64,000 bases of DNA from Maioricimonas rarisocia. GTDB taxonomy: Bacteria > Planctomycetota > Planctomycetia > Planctomycetales > Planctomycetaceae. The notes beneath the pieces are model-generated. The model was not told the DNA's origin and made no database searches. It saw only the letters and a program-made list of their open reading frames with translations. Position numbers and translations under genes: made by a program. The DNA lies in the NCBI RefSeq assembly GCF_007747795.1, contig NZ_CP036275.1, positions 3,148,853 through 3,212,852 on the forward strand, in the 5' to 3' direction. How positions within the stretch are numbered: the first letter of the stretch is position 1; each line of letters starts with the position of its first letter. This document shows positions 1-9,159 of this stretch, in pieces.

Positions 1-1161
1 CGCGAGGACGGCCAGCGACGTGGAGTAGACCGAGCCAAACTTTGCTTCGGTCCCCGTGCCGGGGGGCCAAGAGCCGTCTTCCTGCTGTTCTTCGAGCATG
101 GCGGCGGCGATCTGCGGGAAGACGTGGTTCCAGGTATCACCACCGACCTGCGCCATCGCCTGGGAGCTGTAATAGGACCCCAGGTAGAAGTAGCTCGTCC
201 GCCACGGGCGGGGATACTCGTTGGTGCGAAACCAGCGGACGCCGTCGATGACTCCCGGATGATTATGTCGTCCGCCGAGAATGAGGGTCAGCATGGCGGA
301 CGCCGTATTCGCCAGCGTGATCTGGGGATTCTCGTTTGGTGCCGAGACGAGGGGACGATACCGGAAGACCCCCTTGTCCTGCTGGGCGGCATCGGGCTCG
401 TGGCACCGCTCGACAAAATCGAGTCCTTCGTCGAAGTACTGCCTGGGGATGTTGAATTCGGCGTTTCGGGCGGACCGCAGAAACATCAGCGCCCATCCGG
501 TTACCGACATGTCCGATGAGGCGTTGGGACTCTCGGGATAAGCGTAACGCCAGCCTCCGATGTCTCCCTCCTGGCTCTTCTGACGGGTCTGCACTTCGCG
601 GTGGTATATGAGTGCCTTGGCGATGGCGGACTCGATTTGCCGGGACCGCTCGCCGGAGGTCATTCCGTACACTTCCCCCAGCATCAGTCCCGCAATCGCG
701 TGATTGTAGTGGGCGGTCTGCGCAGGATTGAGGTGCTGCTGCGGCGGGGCGACCGGCATCAGTGAGAAGTAACCCCGGCGCCGCTGTGTCGAGAGGACGA
801 AGTCGATGGCTGCCGAGATCTGTCGTCCGTACCGGCCCTGGTCCGGAACGTGACCGCGCGACAGAAAGGCCATGATTGCCAGCGACGTGACGGCAGGCTG
901 AGCCGCTTCGGTACTCGGGAAACGGCCATCTTCGGCCTGCTGGGAGGCCAGCCATTCCAGACCGTGATCGACCGTCGCTTCCACGCGGGACCACTCACCC
1001 GGCGGGAGTGCCGAGCTGAGGTTCGACGATTCGGCAATGACGCTCGCGGGAGCTTCCTGCGAGCACGCCGGTTCCAGTCGGGCGAGCAGCAGTGTCGCCG
1101 TGATGGCAGCACACACGCGGAGCGGCCAGAGTCGATTCGAAATCATGGAGAATGTGAACAT
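1..1161 (-). CDS. Secreted alpha/alpha-toroid protein (prenyltransferase/squalene-oxidase repeat family), 3' end cut by window edge
   Basis: Reading the minus strand from the ATG at 1161 gives an uninterrupted frame of 387 residues that runs off the left edge, so the C-terminus is missing. Residues 16-35 form a signal peptide ending near ACSQ. Several squalene-cyclase-type repeats follow, such as EWLASQQAEDGRF (about residue 70) and LEEQQEDGSWPP near the edge, with LNPAQTAHYNHAIAGL between them. This QxxDGxW-like pattern marks the alpha/alpha-barrel fold of terpene cyclases, but the planctomycete proteins of this type are exported and no cyclase DxDD motif is seen, so an enzymatic role is not supported. 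It is the last visible gene of the long minus-strand series, 94 bases after the DUF4175-like gene. An upstream frame starting at 1213 is a different frame and was not used. Confident on fold, not on function. Confidence 0.8.
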   Translation of the reverse strand, partial: MFTFSMISNRLWPLRVCAAITATLLLARLEPACSQEAPASVIAESSNLSSALPPGEWSRVEATVDHGLEWLASQQAEDGRFPSTEAAQPAVTSLAIMAFLSRGHVPDQGRYGRQISAAIDFVLSTQRRRGYFSLMPVAPPQQHLNPAQTAHYNHAIAGLMLGEVYGMTSGERSRQIESAIAKALIYHREVQTRQKSQEGDIGGWRYAYPESPNASSDMSVTGWALMFLRSARNAEFNIPRQYFDEGLDFVERCHEPDAAQQDKGVFRYRPLVSAPNENPQITLANTASAMLTLILGGRHNHPGVIDGVRWFRTNEYPRPWRTSYFYLGSYYSSQAMAQVGGDTWNHVFPQIAAAMLEEQQEDGSWPPGTGTEAKFGSVYSTSLAVLA

Positions 1162-1255
1162 CGGTTGATCTGGGTGTTGGTACGCGTCCGGCACGTGGTC
1201 CCGATCGCCACACGGAATGGCCGCTGCAACGGCGGCATTCTGCTCGACGTCGAGG

Positions 1256-4200
1256 CTACAGGGATTCGGTCAGTTGCCGGATACGCTCCTGGTACTGTTC
1301 GATCGCCTTGCGGTAGTCCTCAGGCGGGGTTCGGCGGCGGACCTGCCAGAGGCCGTCGTCGAGCGTCGAAAGCAGCCGGTTCCACTGTTCCTCGGGAATC
1401 GCTTCGCCGCGGGCGAGTGCCTGCAGAACCTCTTTTGCCCGGTCCGATTCGGCGATCCGTTCCCATGCGTCGGCATCGGCGTTCGGCTGACCCATCTGCT
1501 CGAGCATCCGCTGCAGGTTGCGGGCCATCTCCTCGAGGCGTCGCCGCTGTTCGGCAGACGTAGCCGGGTCGGCTGCCTTCTCCTGAATCTGCTGCAGCGA
1601 TTTCTCCAGCATCTGCTTCATATCTTCCGCTTTGGCCAGTTGCTGTCGCTCCTCTTCGGACATCTCCCGATTGGGGGGAGTCGCGTCGTCGTTCAGAGTC
1701 TCTTCCCGCTTTTTCGCCGTACGGGCCCGGCTGCGGGCCGCCTCTTCCGATTGCCCCAGCATGCCACCGGCCTGCTGCTGAACAGCAATGAGATCGGTAA
1801 TGACGCGCAGATTGCGTGGACGGTTCGGAATGCCAAGCTGCGACTGGATGTTCGGTTCCCGCTCGAGCTGAGCCAGGAACTCGTCCAGGGTTGGATCTTC
1901 CAGATCGGCGATGTTGGGATCGGGGGGATCGTATTCGTCGAGAGCTGCGATCACTGCCCGTCGGATGCGGTCGAACAGTTCTTCTGCTTCGTCGAACCGG
2001 TCCAGCGCCAGAGCCTGCTGTTCTTCGGCCGCTTCCAGTCGATCTTCGCTGAGGGCAAACGTCGCCGCCTGCTGATTCATGGTGAGCGCTTCCATGACCC
2101 GGTGCAGTTGCCGGATCATGTCGACAATCTCGCCCGGCAACTCGCTGTCGAGGTCCTGCTGGAACTGGGTAGACAGTTCATCTTCGATCTCGAACATATC
2201 GGTGCGGAGCAGTTCCGTCGCGATCGCCAGCTGATGCTGGTCGACTTCGGCCAGACCATGAAAACGTCTGGTCTCGAGGTGGCTGGCGATCCGGGCCCAC
2301 AGATCCGCCTGGTCGGCGACGGCCCGGGCCTCGAGCAGTCGGCCAGTGACATAGTTGGTGATTTCTTCGTCTTCGTGCTCGAAGTCGAGCTGGTCGAGGG
2401 CTCCGAAGAGTTCGTTGAAGAGGTCGGCGAGCTCTTCGGCACTGTGGGTTAACGACGGCCGGCCCTCTTCGCCGGGGTGCACGACGAAAGTCTCCACGTC
2501 AAACGTGATCTGGCGGGCCAGTCGCGCGATCTCGTGGGCGTGTGCGATGATCTGTGCTGCTGTCCCTTCATCCCTGTTCAGCTGCAGGGGCATCGATTGA
2601 TCGATCCGTTCTTCGAGTTCGGCCGCGTCCTTTGCCAGCGGAGTTGCGGAATGTGTCCGGAGTTCGGCGACGATCATCCAGAGATTGTCCTGCTGGGCAG
2701 GATCGACCTGTCGCCATCCGCTCAGTTCCATACCGATCTCGTCCTGGCGTTCGGCCAGTTCAGTGAGCCGGTCGCGGAGAGAATTCTGTCGCCGACGGAT
2801 CAGATCGAGATAGCGTGAGAGCAGCCGGGGATCGTCACTGAGCATCCGTGCGAACTCTGCAACGACTTCCCGTCTCAATTTGAGGACCTCGGCAAAGCGA
2901 TCGAGGTACGCCTGGTCCACTTCGATGACCGCCATCTCTCGTGACAGCGGATTCCGGTTCTGGCGCGCTTCACGCAGTAGCTGATGCGCTTTCTCGACGT
3001 AGACCTCGTACATCTCGACCGTTTCTTCGAGAGACTCGGCCAGTTCTTCATCCTGAGCCACGCGGTCATACCGCTTGAGGAGTGCCGCGAGCATCTCACG
3101 AGCGCGAATCACATGATTGAGCGCCAATGAGCTGTTGTCGGAACCGAGCGGTTCGCGAATACCGATGAACACACGGTCGCGGGCCGGAGTGACGTGCAGC
3201 CGACCGATCTCGGCCATCTGCAGACCGACAAAGACGAACCGATGTTCGCGGGTCTCTTCGCGAAGATCGGCGATAGCCGTTTCGACATCCCCCAGCTGCT
3301 GATCCAGCAGTCGGAACTGTTCGCTGCGGTCGGCATCCGGAATCTGCCGATCGACGAGACGTCGCAGGGACGTTTCGGCAATCGCGAGCAATTCGTCGAT
3401 CTGGACCACGCGGCCGCGGATCCCCGAACGCTCTTCGCTGCGGGCGGTCGCTTCTGCAACGGCCGAGAGGCGGGCCGTGATCTTCAGCCGGCGGCGGACC
3501 GTTTCGGTGTCCTGACCGGACTCAGCCACCTGCGGATTGAAGTCGACCTGCACTCGAACCGGCGGAGCGTCCACCGACGTACGGCTGGGAGCGGTCGGCA
3601 TCCTCTGGCTGCTTGTGCCAGTATTCGAGTTCTGTTGCCTTTCGCCCTCAGACGACTGGTTGGTCTGTTCGGCCAAGGCGTTGTCCGCAGTCCGCTCGGA
3701 TGGCGTGGACTCCGATTCGCGCGGTTCTTCCCGACCGTCCCGGGGATCTGACGGAGTCGCGTTGCCGGAGCTGGTACCGTTCGGATTCGCTTCCGACGGC
3801 GTCATCGCCGCGATGTCATTCTCCGTCCCGGCAGTTTCGGGATCTGGTGTCCCGTCCGCATCCGGCATGTCGCTCATGGGAGAGTCGCCGGACGGCCTGG
3901 CGGAGCCGGCGTTCGTCTCCGATTGAGCAACGGCCTGCGACGGTGTGTCGGAGACGGGCGAATCTGTCTCTGTACCGCTTTCAGCGCCCGTGGGATCATC
4001 TTCCGGATTGCGAGCGGGGGCGGTGGCAGTCTCGCTGGACGGTTCTGACGTTGCAGCGTCGGAGGCAGCCTCGCGGGGATCGGTAGCCGCGAGGGCATTT
4101 TGCGGATCTTCGCTACGAGGCATCTCGGCGTCGGCACCTGGTTTCGATCCGCTGCGTTCCGATTCGGCTGCTGAAGGATCGGCATCCGAAGACCGCGCGA

Positions 4201-6298
4201 CGGAATCTTCCCCGGGTCGTTTCATATCCGACGGTTCGTTCGCCGCGACCGCACTCGGATCGTCGTTTCCGGTCGACATCGGTGAATCGTTTGCCTTGTC
4301 CTGTGATGCACCTCGTCTGGACTCGGTGGGCTCACCTGTCTCGGACCCCGGCGTTGCGTCGGCATCGCTGCTGGCCACACGTGCCGCGTCGGTCGCGGGA
4401 TCGCCGTCGCTGGAGCGTTCGGGCGACGATGCCGATTCGGCGACCATGTCGGATTCCGTGTCGCGGGCCGCTCCATCCGCAGCAGGACGCGGATCGTCAT
4501 CGGTCTTGCCGGTGTCGCGAGGTTCCCTGCCTCGAGCAGCGGGGGAGGATTCCGTTCGGGACCCTTCGCTGCGAGGGCTGCCTGCGTCGGCCAGCATGTT
4601 CTCGATGTTTTCTGCGGAGCGGCCATCTTCATTGTCGGACGGGCTTGTGGCACCGTCGTTCGTCGACTGAGAATCAGCGTCTCCCTGCGCGCCGGCTTCA
4701 CGCGGCGACCCATTCTGCTGCGCGTTCTGCCGTGCTTCGGCAATGCGCGAGGCCAGCGTTTCCGGGTCGAGATCGACGTTGCGGTTGTCGGCGACGCGGA
4801 CTGAGTAGCTGATCTGTGTGCCTTCTTCGAGTCCCAGCTTCTTCAGGTCAAGCTGCGTCTCGCCCATGACGTGCCGGGCATTCTGCTGGTCGCCGAGTTC
4901 GATCGGCTGAACGTGCAGAATACGGGGTTCGCCCCCTTCTTCCATCAGGCTCTCGTCGTAGACGACCAGCTCGGCCATCTCGATTCCATGGTCGTCGTGG
5001 GCCTCGAAACGGATGTCGATCACGTCGTCGTTCGCGACGGCCATCTCTTCAGTCGGGCTCAGAATTCGGGCGACCGGAGCACGGTCGGCAATGACCTCGA
5101 TACGGCACTGGTGCCGGTCCTGGTTCGACAGTCCGTGCCGGTTCCTCAGGACCGGTCGAAACGAGAGGTCTTCGAGCAGTTGCGTCTGAAACGAGTACCA
5201 GCCGTCCTCGTCCGGTGTCAGATCGAGGGATTGCCTCTGCGGTTCGTCCGCATCACCGGATCCTCCGAACGTCAGCTGCAGAGCCAGGTTCTCGAGGGGG
5301 GCATCCGGTTTGAGGCGAAGTTCGAGCAGACTTCCCTGGACGACTTTGACGCGGTGCGGAATCAGCTGCTTTTCGTACGGGGGACGATCGACGTAGCTGG
5401 GAGCAGTAATCGTCAGCTGCACTTCTTCGAGCATCGGATAGTCGACCGCCGACACCGTGTGCCAGTCGGTGCGACCGTCGCCGGAGACGACCCGATAGCG
5501 AAACGAGCTGTCGACGATCATGGTGTGGATGAATGCGTCCGTCTGTTCCTCATCCGGCTCGAGCAGGAAGGTGTCGGAGATCTCGGTGCCGCTTTCGACC
5601 TGCAGCGTCGCCGAGTCGCGGGGCAGCCCGGTCAGCTTCGTGACCAGATCGATGGTTTCGCCGCGCGGGATCTCGACATCGCCGGTTTCGCTGCGCAGCT
5701 GCGTAGCGGTGATTGCCGCGGTGGGAAACCAGAAGCGCTGCAACAGGACGGACGTCTGCGCCCAGTTGAGGGCGAGAAAGCCGGCAAACAGCAGCGAGGA
5801 GGCTCCCAGGAAGATGGCCGCCGGCTTCAGTTCGGTCGGCCGGGCGACCCGCTCGGGCTCGACGATGCGGCCGATGGCAACTGCTTCGCTGGCGACCTGT
5901 TGCAGCATGGCGCGTTCGGTGGCGGTGGAAGGTTGCCTGTCGGAACTGGCCATCGAGGCAATGGTGGTCCAGCGTTCTTCGAGCTGCGGAACCTCTCCAT
6001 CCGCATGGGCCGCCAGTGACGTCCAGCGGGCCGCGTCGCGCAGCGGCGGGACTGCGGTGGCGATCAAAGCAATGACCGCCGCAGCCAGTGCCGAGAGTGT
6101 GAAGATGACTCGAAATCCGACCGCGTGCAGTGTGGCAGCCCAGTCGACGAGCATGGCCAGCACCATGGCGATCATGAGGACCGAAGCGGAAACAGCGACC
6201 GCCCGGACCACCGCCACACAGATCTTCCGATGCCGGATCGAGCGCAGCTTTTCCTGCACTGCCGATGGCATTGCCGCAGGTTTGATCGCGTTATGCAT
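1256..6298 (-). CDS. Giant DUF4175-like membrane protein with coiled coils and a long Ser/Asp/Pro-rich insert
   Basis: This 1680-residue protein starts with three hydrophobic segments (about residues 20-50, 65-90 and 165-185). A beta-rich periplasmic part follows (about 190-510), containing EVQLTITAPSYVDRPPY and a repeated Ig-like pattern. Residues about 520-900 are almost wholly Ser, Thr, Asp, Glu, Pro, Ala and Gly. The rest is charged, Gln/Arg/Glu-rich and predicted to form long coiled coils up to the C-terminus RQLTESL. The layout matches the large DUF4175/TIGR02302-type proteins that end MoxR-BatA-VWA operons in planctomycetes. The ATG at 6298 was chosen because it lies 43 bases after the stop of the preceding gene and has AGGA just upstream; ATG 6316 is also possible, while the longer frame to 6442 would overlap the neighbour by 100 bases. 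Function unknown; an envelope-anchored scaffold is an inference. Confidence 0.8.
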   Translation of the reverse strand: MHNAIKPAAMPSAVQEKLRSIRHRKICVAVVRAVAVSASVLMIAMVLAMLVDWAATLHAVGFRVIFTLSALAAAVIALIATAVPPLRDAARWTSLAAHADGEVPQLEERWTTIASMASSDRQPSTATERAMLQQVASEAVAIGRIVEPERVARPTELKPAAIFLGASSLLFAGFLALNWAQTSVLLQRFWFPTAAITATQLRSETGDVEIPRGETIDLVTKLTGLPRDSATLQVESGTEISDTFLLEPDEEQTDAFIHTMIVDSSFRYRVVSGDGRTDWHTVSAVDYPMLEEVQLTITAPSYVDRPPYEKQLIPHRVKVVQGSLLELRLKPDAPLENLALQLTFGGSGDADEPQRQSLDLTPDEDGWYSFQTQLLEDLSFRPVLRNRHGLSNQDRHQCRIEVIADRAPVARILSPTEEMAVANDDVIDIRFEAHDDHGIEMAELVVYDESLMEEGGEPRILHVQPIELGDQQNARHVMGETQLDLKKLGLEEGTQISYSVRVADNRNVDLDPETLASRIAEARQNAQQNGSPREAGAQGDADSQSTNDGATSPSDNEDGRSAENIENMLADAGSPRSEGSRTESSPAARGREPRDTGKTDDDPRPAADGAARDTESDMVAESASSPERSSDGDPATDAARVASSDADATPGSETGEPTESRRGASQDKANDSPMSTGNDDPSAVAANEPSDMKRPGEDSVARSSDADPSAAESERSGSKPGADAEMPRSEDPQNALAATDPREAASDAATSEPSSETATAPARNPEDDPTGAESGTETDSPVSDTPSQAVAQSETNAGSARPSGDSPMSDMPDADGTPDPETAGTENDIAAMTPSEANPNGTSSGNATPSDPRDGREEPRESESTPSERTADNALAEQTNQSSEGERQQNSNTGTSSQRMPTAPSRTSVDAPPVRVQVDFNPQVAESGQDTETVRRRLKITARLSAVAEATARSEERSGIRGRVVQIDELLAIAETSLRRLVDRQIPDADRSEQFRLLDQQLGDVETAIADLREETREHRFVFVGLQMAEIGRLHVTPARDRVFIGIREPLGSDNSSLALNHVIRAREMLAALLKRYDRVAQDEELAESLEETVEMYEVYVEKAHQLLREARQNRNPLSREMAVIEVDQAYLDRFAEVLKLRREVVAEFARMLSDDPRLLSRYLDLIRRRQNSLRDRLTELAERQDEIGMELSGWRQVDPAQQDNLWMIVAELRTHSATPLAKDAAELEERIDQSMPLQLNRDEGTAAQIIAHAHEIARLARQITFDVETFVVHPGEEGRPSLTHSAEELADLFNELFGALDQLDFEHEDEEITNYVTGRLLEARAVADQADLWARIASHLETRRFHGLAEVDQHQLAIATELLRTDMFEIEDELSTQFQQDLDSELPGEIVDMIRQLHRVMEALTMNQQAATFALSEDRLEAAEEQQALALDRFDEAEELFDRIRRAVIAALDEYDPPDPNIADLEDPTLDEFLAQLEREPNIQSQLGIPNRPRNLRVITDLIAVQQQAGGMLGQSEEAARSRARTAKKREETLNDDATPPNREMSEEERQQLAKAEDMKQMLEKSLQQIQEKAADPATSAEQRRRLEEMARNLQRMLEQMGQPNADADAWERIAESDRAKEVLQALARGEAIPEEQWNRLLSTLDDGLWQVRRRTPPEDYRKAIEQYQERIRQLTESL

Positions 6299-6341
6299 GG
6301 TCCTGTTTCCTGACATGTCAGAGGCTCGCGGTCGAGGTGAC

Positions 6342-9158
6342 CTACGAAAGCCCCTTCCACTTACGAATGACCCATTCAACCTGCAGGCAGCCAAAGACCA
6401 GCCACAGGTATTTCCATTGCAGCCACAAGGGGCGCGTTTCAATCCGTTCGGTGACGATCGGTTCGAGGTTCGTCAGCGACAGAACCTCGGCCACAGCCGT
6501 CGGCGGGAGGACCTGGCCTCCGGTGACGTCGGCGATCTGCTGGGCCAGTGCGCGGTTGGACCGCGTGTCGACCAGCTCGAGTGGCAGGTCGGCCTGGACG
6601 GTGAAACTGGCCGAGGCAGGCTCTTCGGGAGACTGCTGCTGGAGGGCGTCGACCGTCGCTCCCATCGGATCGATGCGGTAGACGCCGGGCGGCAACCCGT
6701 GGACGTCTGCTGTGTATTCTCCGGGGATCTCGGGGCGGGGTTGCAGTGGCACGGTGCGCTCGTCGCCTGCCGAGGCGATGCGGACTTCGACGTCGTCCGC
6801 GACGACCGCAGCGCCGTCCGGGTCGGAGAGCCGAACGGTCACCCGAACGTTGTCGTCGGACTCGTAACGGGTTCGATCGGTGCGGACGCGGACAAGGCTG
6901 GAGCCGGCGGACAGATCGGACGCAATCGCCCAGCGGAGCAACTGCCCCCAGAAGCGGTAATGCAGCCGGTCACCACGCAGAAATCGCAGCCGGTACGTAT
7001 CCGGCCCGGAGAGATAGACGATTCGTCCGCGACCAACCGGCTGCCAGCAGAGAAACGCGCTGCGGGCCGTGTCGGCAGCTTCGGCGGGACTGTTCCGGGG
7101 AACGGCGGCAATCAGCGTTTCTGCCGAGGGGCGCGGCTGCCGCCAGGCGGAGACGGCATGCAGCGGGGAGAAACGGTTCACGAAGTCCCACGCGATGCGG
7201 GTCGCTTCTTCCGACTCGCCAATCATGAGTGCGTGATGATCACGACCGGCATCGGTGACGCGAAACGCGAACGAATCCGCATTCGCCATCGACGAGCTGA
7301 TCTGCTGTACCGGCAGGATATCCTCGATCGGATGGTCCACGTAGCGGTGGGGCATGTGCTCGCTGCCGGCGATCATCACCAGCGTTCCGCCACGCGTTTT
7401 CAAGTACTCGACGAGACTTTCCTGCGCGACGGCAGGAAGATGCTCCGGCGGCAGGTCACCCAGCATGACGACGTCGTACTGATCCCACTCATCGACCGTC
7501 ACCGGAAACGTACCGCTGGCTGCACGGCGGCCGGTGGCGATCAGGCGGGGATGGAAAAGGAGCTCGTCCGCCTCGACCTTCGCGTCACGGCGGAACAACT
7601 GGGCGAGGTAGCGGTATTCCCATCGGGGCAACTCATCGGCCAGCAGCACCTTGATGTCGCTGCGGGTGACGTTGACCTCGATGTCGTCGTAGTTGTTCTC
7701 TTCGGTCAGTTCTCCGTCCAGCGGAGAAATCGCGATCTGGAACTGATGGTGCCCGACCGCCGGCATCTTTCGCTCGAAGCGAACCGTCCGGATCGCCATT
7801 CCCGAATCGAGCGTGACCTCGCGGAAGTCGATGACTTCGCCGTCCTGCAGCAGCTGGACCGTGCAGATCTCCCCTTCGCACTCGTACGCCTGCAGGCGGG
7901 CTTCGATAACGATGTCATCGTTCCGCATGGCGACTTCCGGTGCCGAGACGGTCTGCAGCACCAGATCCCGCACGTGCTGCGTGTTGCCGATGGGGATGAC
8001 GTAGACGGGGACATCCTTGAGCGTTGCGGCCACATCACGGGGGCTGTTTTCTCCCCGTTGGTTGTGGGCGACGTCCGTCAGCAGAAACACACCAGCGAGC
8101 GGCTGGTCCTGTCGCTGGCGATTGAGTTCCTCCAGAACCGCGGCGATATCGGTGGACGCGGTACCGGCGGAAGGCTCGCTGTTCTGCTTGAGATAGCTCC
8201 GGAGCGACTCTTCCGGACGGTCCGGATCGGAGAGCGGCGTGACCGATGCGTCGAACGACGTGAACTGCAGAACGGCTTCTTCCTGCAGGGGCACGAGTGT
8301 CGACCGGTAGAGTTCACCCAGAAAGCCGGCAACGCGTTCGAGACGTGGCCTGGCCTGGACGGTTGCCAGCTCCCGGGCTTCTTTCGTCCGGACCTGTCGG
8401 GCCTCTTCTTCGGCCGCCTTGCGGGTCAGTTCATGCATCGACCGCGAGACCGAGGCGAGCCTCAGTTCGAGGTCGGGCAGGCTTTCCCGCCAGCTCTTCT
8501 GGGGTGGGGTGCGGCCCTTTTCGAGGGCCCGGACGAGACCGGCAAACGCTTCAAACTCGGTGCCGTCGAGCGTCGTGATGAGACGCCGCGCCAGCAACCG
8601 GGACCGTCCTGCCGGCGACGCCCCCGCTTCAACCGTCTGCAGATGCGTGCGGGCCTGAGTGAGGGCCTGGCGTGCCGCGGCAGCCGCGTCGACGACATCC
8701 CGCTCCGGTTTGTGCTGGCGAATCGCCTCGGATGCAGCAACCAGTTGCCGCTGCGCGACGCTGACGGCAGCGAGAGCCCGGTCGGCGCTCTGCGTGAGCG
8801 GAAATCGGGTTGTGGCCGAGTTGGCCGCCAGCCAGCGGAGCTCGTCCGAGGTACCCGCCGGGTCGACGGTTCGCATACTGCCGCTGACATCGGTGATGAC
8901 CGCCAGGGCCTTCCGCGTGGTGGATGTTTCGACGCGGACGTTCATCGGCGCGAGCAGCATCCAGATGACGGTGATCAGAGCGAGCGTCCGCAACGACCAG
9001 AACAGGACCATGTTCCGTCGGCCGAGGATCTCCCGTTCGCGCCACAGCGACCAGGCGAAGAGTGCGAGCAGCAGCAGACCGATCACGATCGCCACCGACA
9101 GGCCGATCGGGCCGTCGAGGGAAATGTGTTCGATGTTTGTGGTCGTGGTGGTCGGCAT
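6342..9158 (-). CDS. Membrane protein with split VWA domain and GATase1-like domain
   Basis: The 938-residue product has two N-terminal membrane segments (about 18-38 and 53-72) and then a von Willebrand A start, AVITDVSGSM, with the DxSxS metal site at Asp90. The VWA fold resumes only at about residue 335 with STDIAAVLEEL and GVFLLTDVAHN (about 355-365). The roughly 220 residues between are helical, Ala/Arg/Gln-rich and coiled-coil-like. Residues about 530-650 (DIKVLLADELPRWEYRYLA, then DVVMLGDLPPEHLP and LKTRGGTLVMIAGSEHMP) resemble the class-I glutamine-amidotransferase-like domain fused to VWA in such proteins. A last hydrophobic stretch, WKYLWLVFGCLQVEWVI, ends the protein. Only one base separates its ATG from the stop of the BatA-like gene, so the two are translationally coupled. 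Role: probable envelope partner of the MoxR ATPase; the substrate is unknown. Confidence 0.85.
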   Translation of the reverse strand: MPTTTTTNIEHISLDGPIGLSVAIVIGLLLLALFAWSLWREREILGRRNMVLFWSLRTLALITVIWMLLAPMNVRVETSTTRKALAVITDVSGSMRTVDPAGTSDELRWLAANSATTRFPLTQSADRALAAVSVAQRQLVAASEAIRQHKPERDVVDAAAAARQALTQARTHLQTVEAGASPAGRSRLLARRLITTLDGTEFEAFAGLVRALEKGRTPPQKSWRESLPDLELRLASVSRSMHELTRKAAEEEARQVRTKEARELATVQARPRLERVAGFLGELYRSTLVPLQEEAVLQFTSFDASVTPLSDPDRPEESLRSYLKQNSEPSAGTASTDIAAVLEELNRQRQDQPLAGVFLLTDVAHNQRGENSPRDVAATLKDVPVYVIPIGNTQHVRDLVLQTVSAPEVAMRNDDIVIEARLQAYECEGEICTVQLLQDGEVIDFREVTLDSGMAIRTVRFERKMPAVGHHQFQIAISPLDGELTEENNYDDIEVNVTRSDIKVLLADELPRWEYRYLAQLFRRDAKVEADELLFHPRLIATGRRAASGTFPVTVDEWDQYDVVMLGDLPPEHLPAVAQESLVEYLKTRGGTLVMIAGSEHMPHRYVDHPIEDILPVQQISSSMANADSFAFRVTDAGRDHHALMIGESEEATRIAWDFVNRFSPLHAVSAWRQPRPSAETLIAAVPRNSPAEAADTARSAFLCWQPVGRGRIVYLSGPDTYRLRFLRGDRLHYRFWGQLLRWAIASDLSAGSSLVRVRTDRTRYESDDNVRVTVRLSDPDGAAVVADDVEVRIASAGDERTVPLQPRPEIPGEYTADVHGLPPGVYRIDPMGATVDALQQQSPEEPASASFTVQADLPLELVDTRSNRALAQQIADVTGGQVLPPTAVAEVLSLTNLEPIVTERIETRPLWLQWKYLWLVFGCLQVEWVIRKWKGLS

Positions 9159-9159
9159 A

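Noticed and set aside
42-519. Two short plus-strand frames at the left edge
   Set aside because: They lie opposite the toroid protein, whose repeats are clear on the minus strand.
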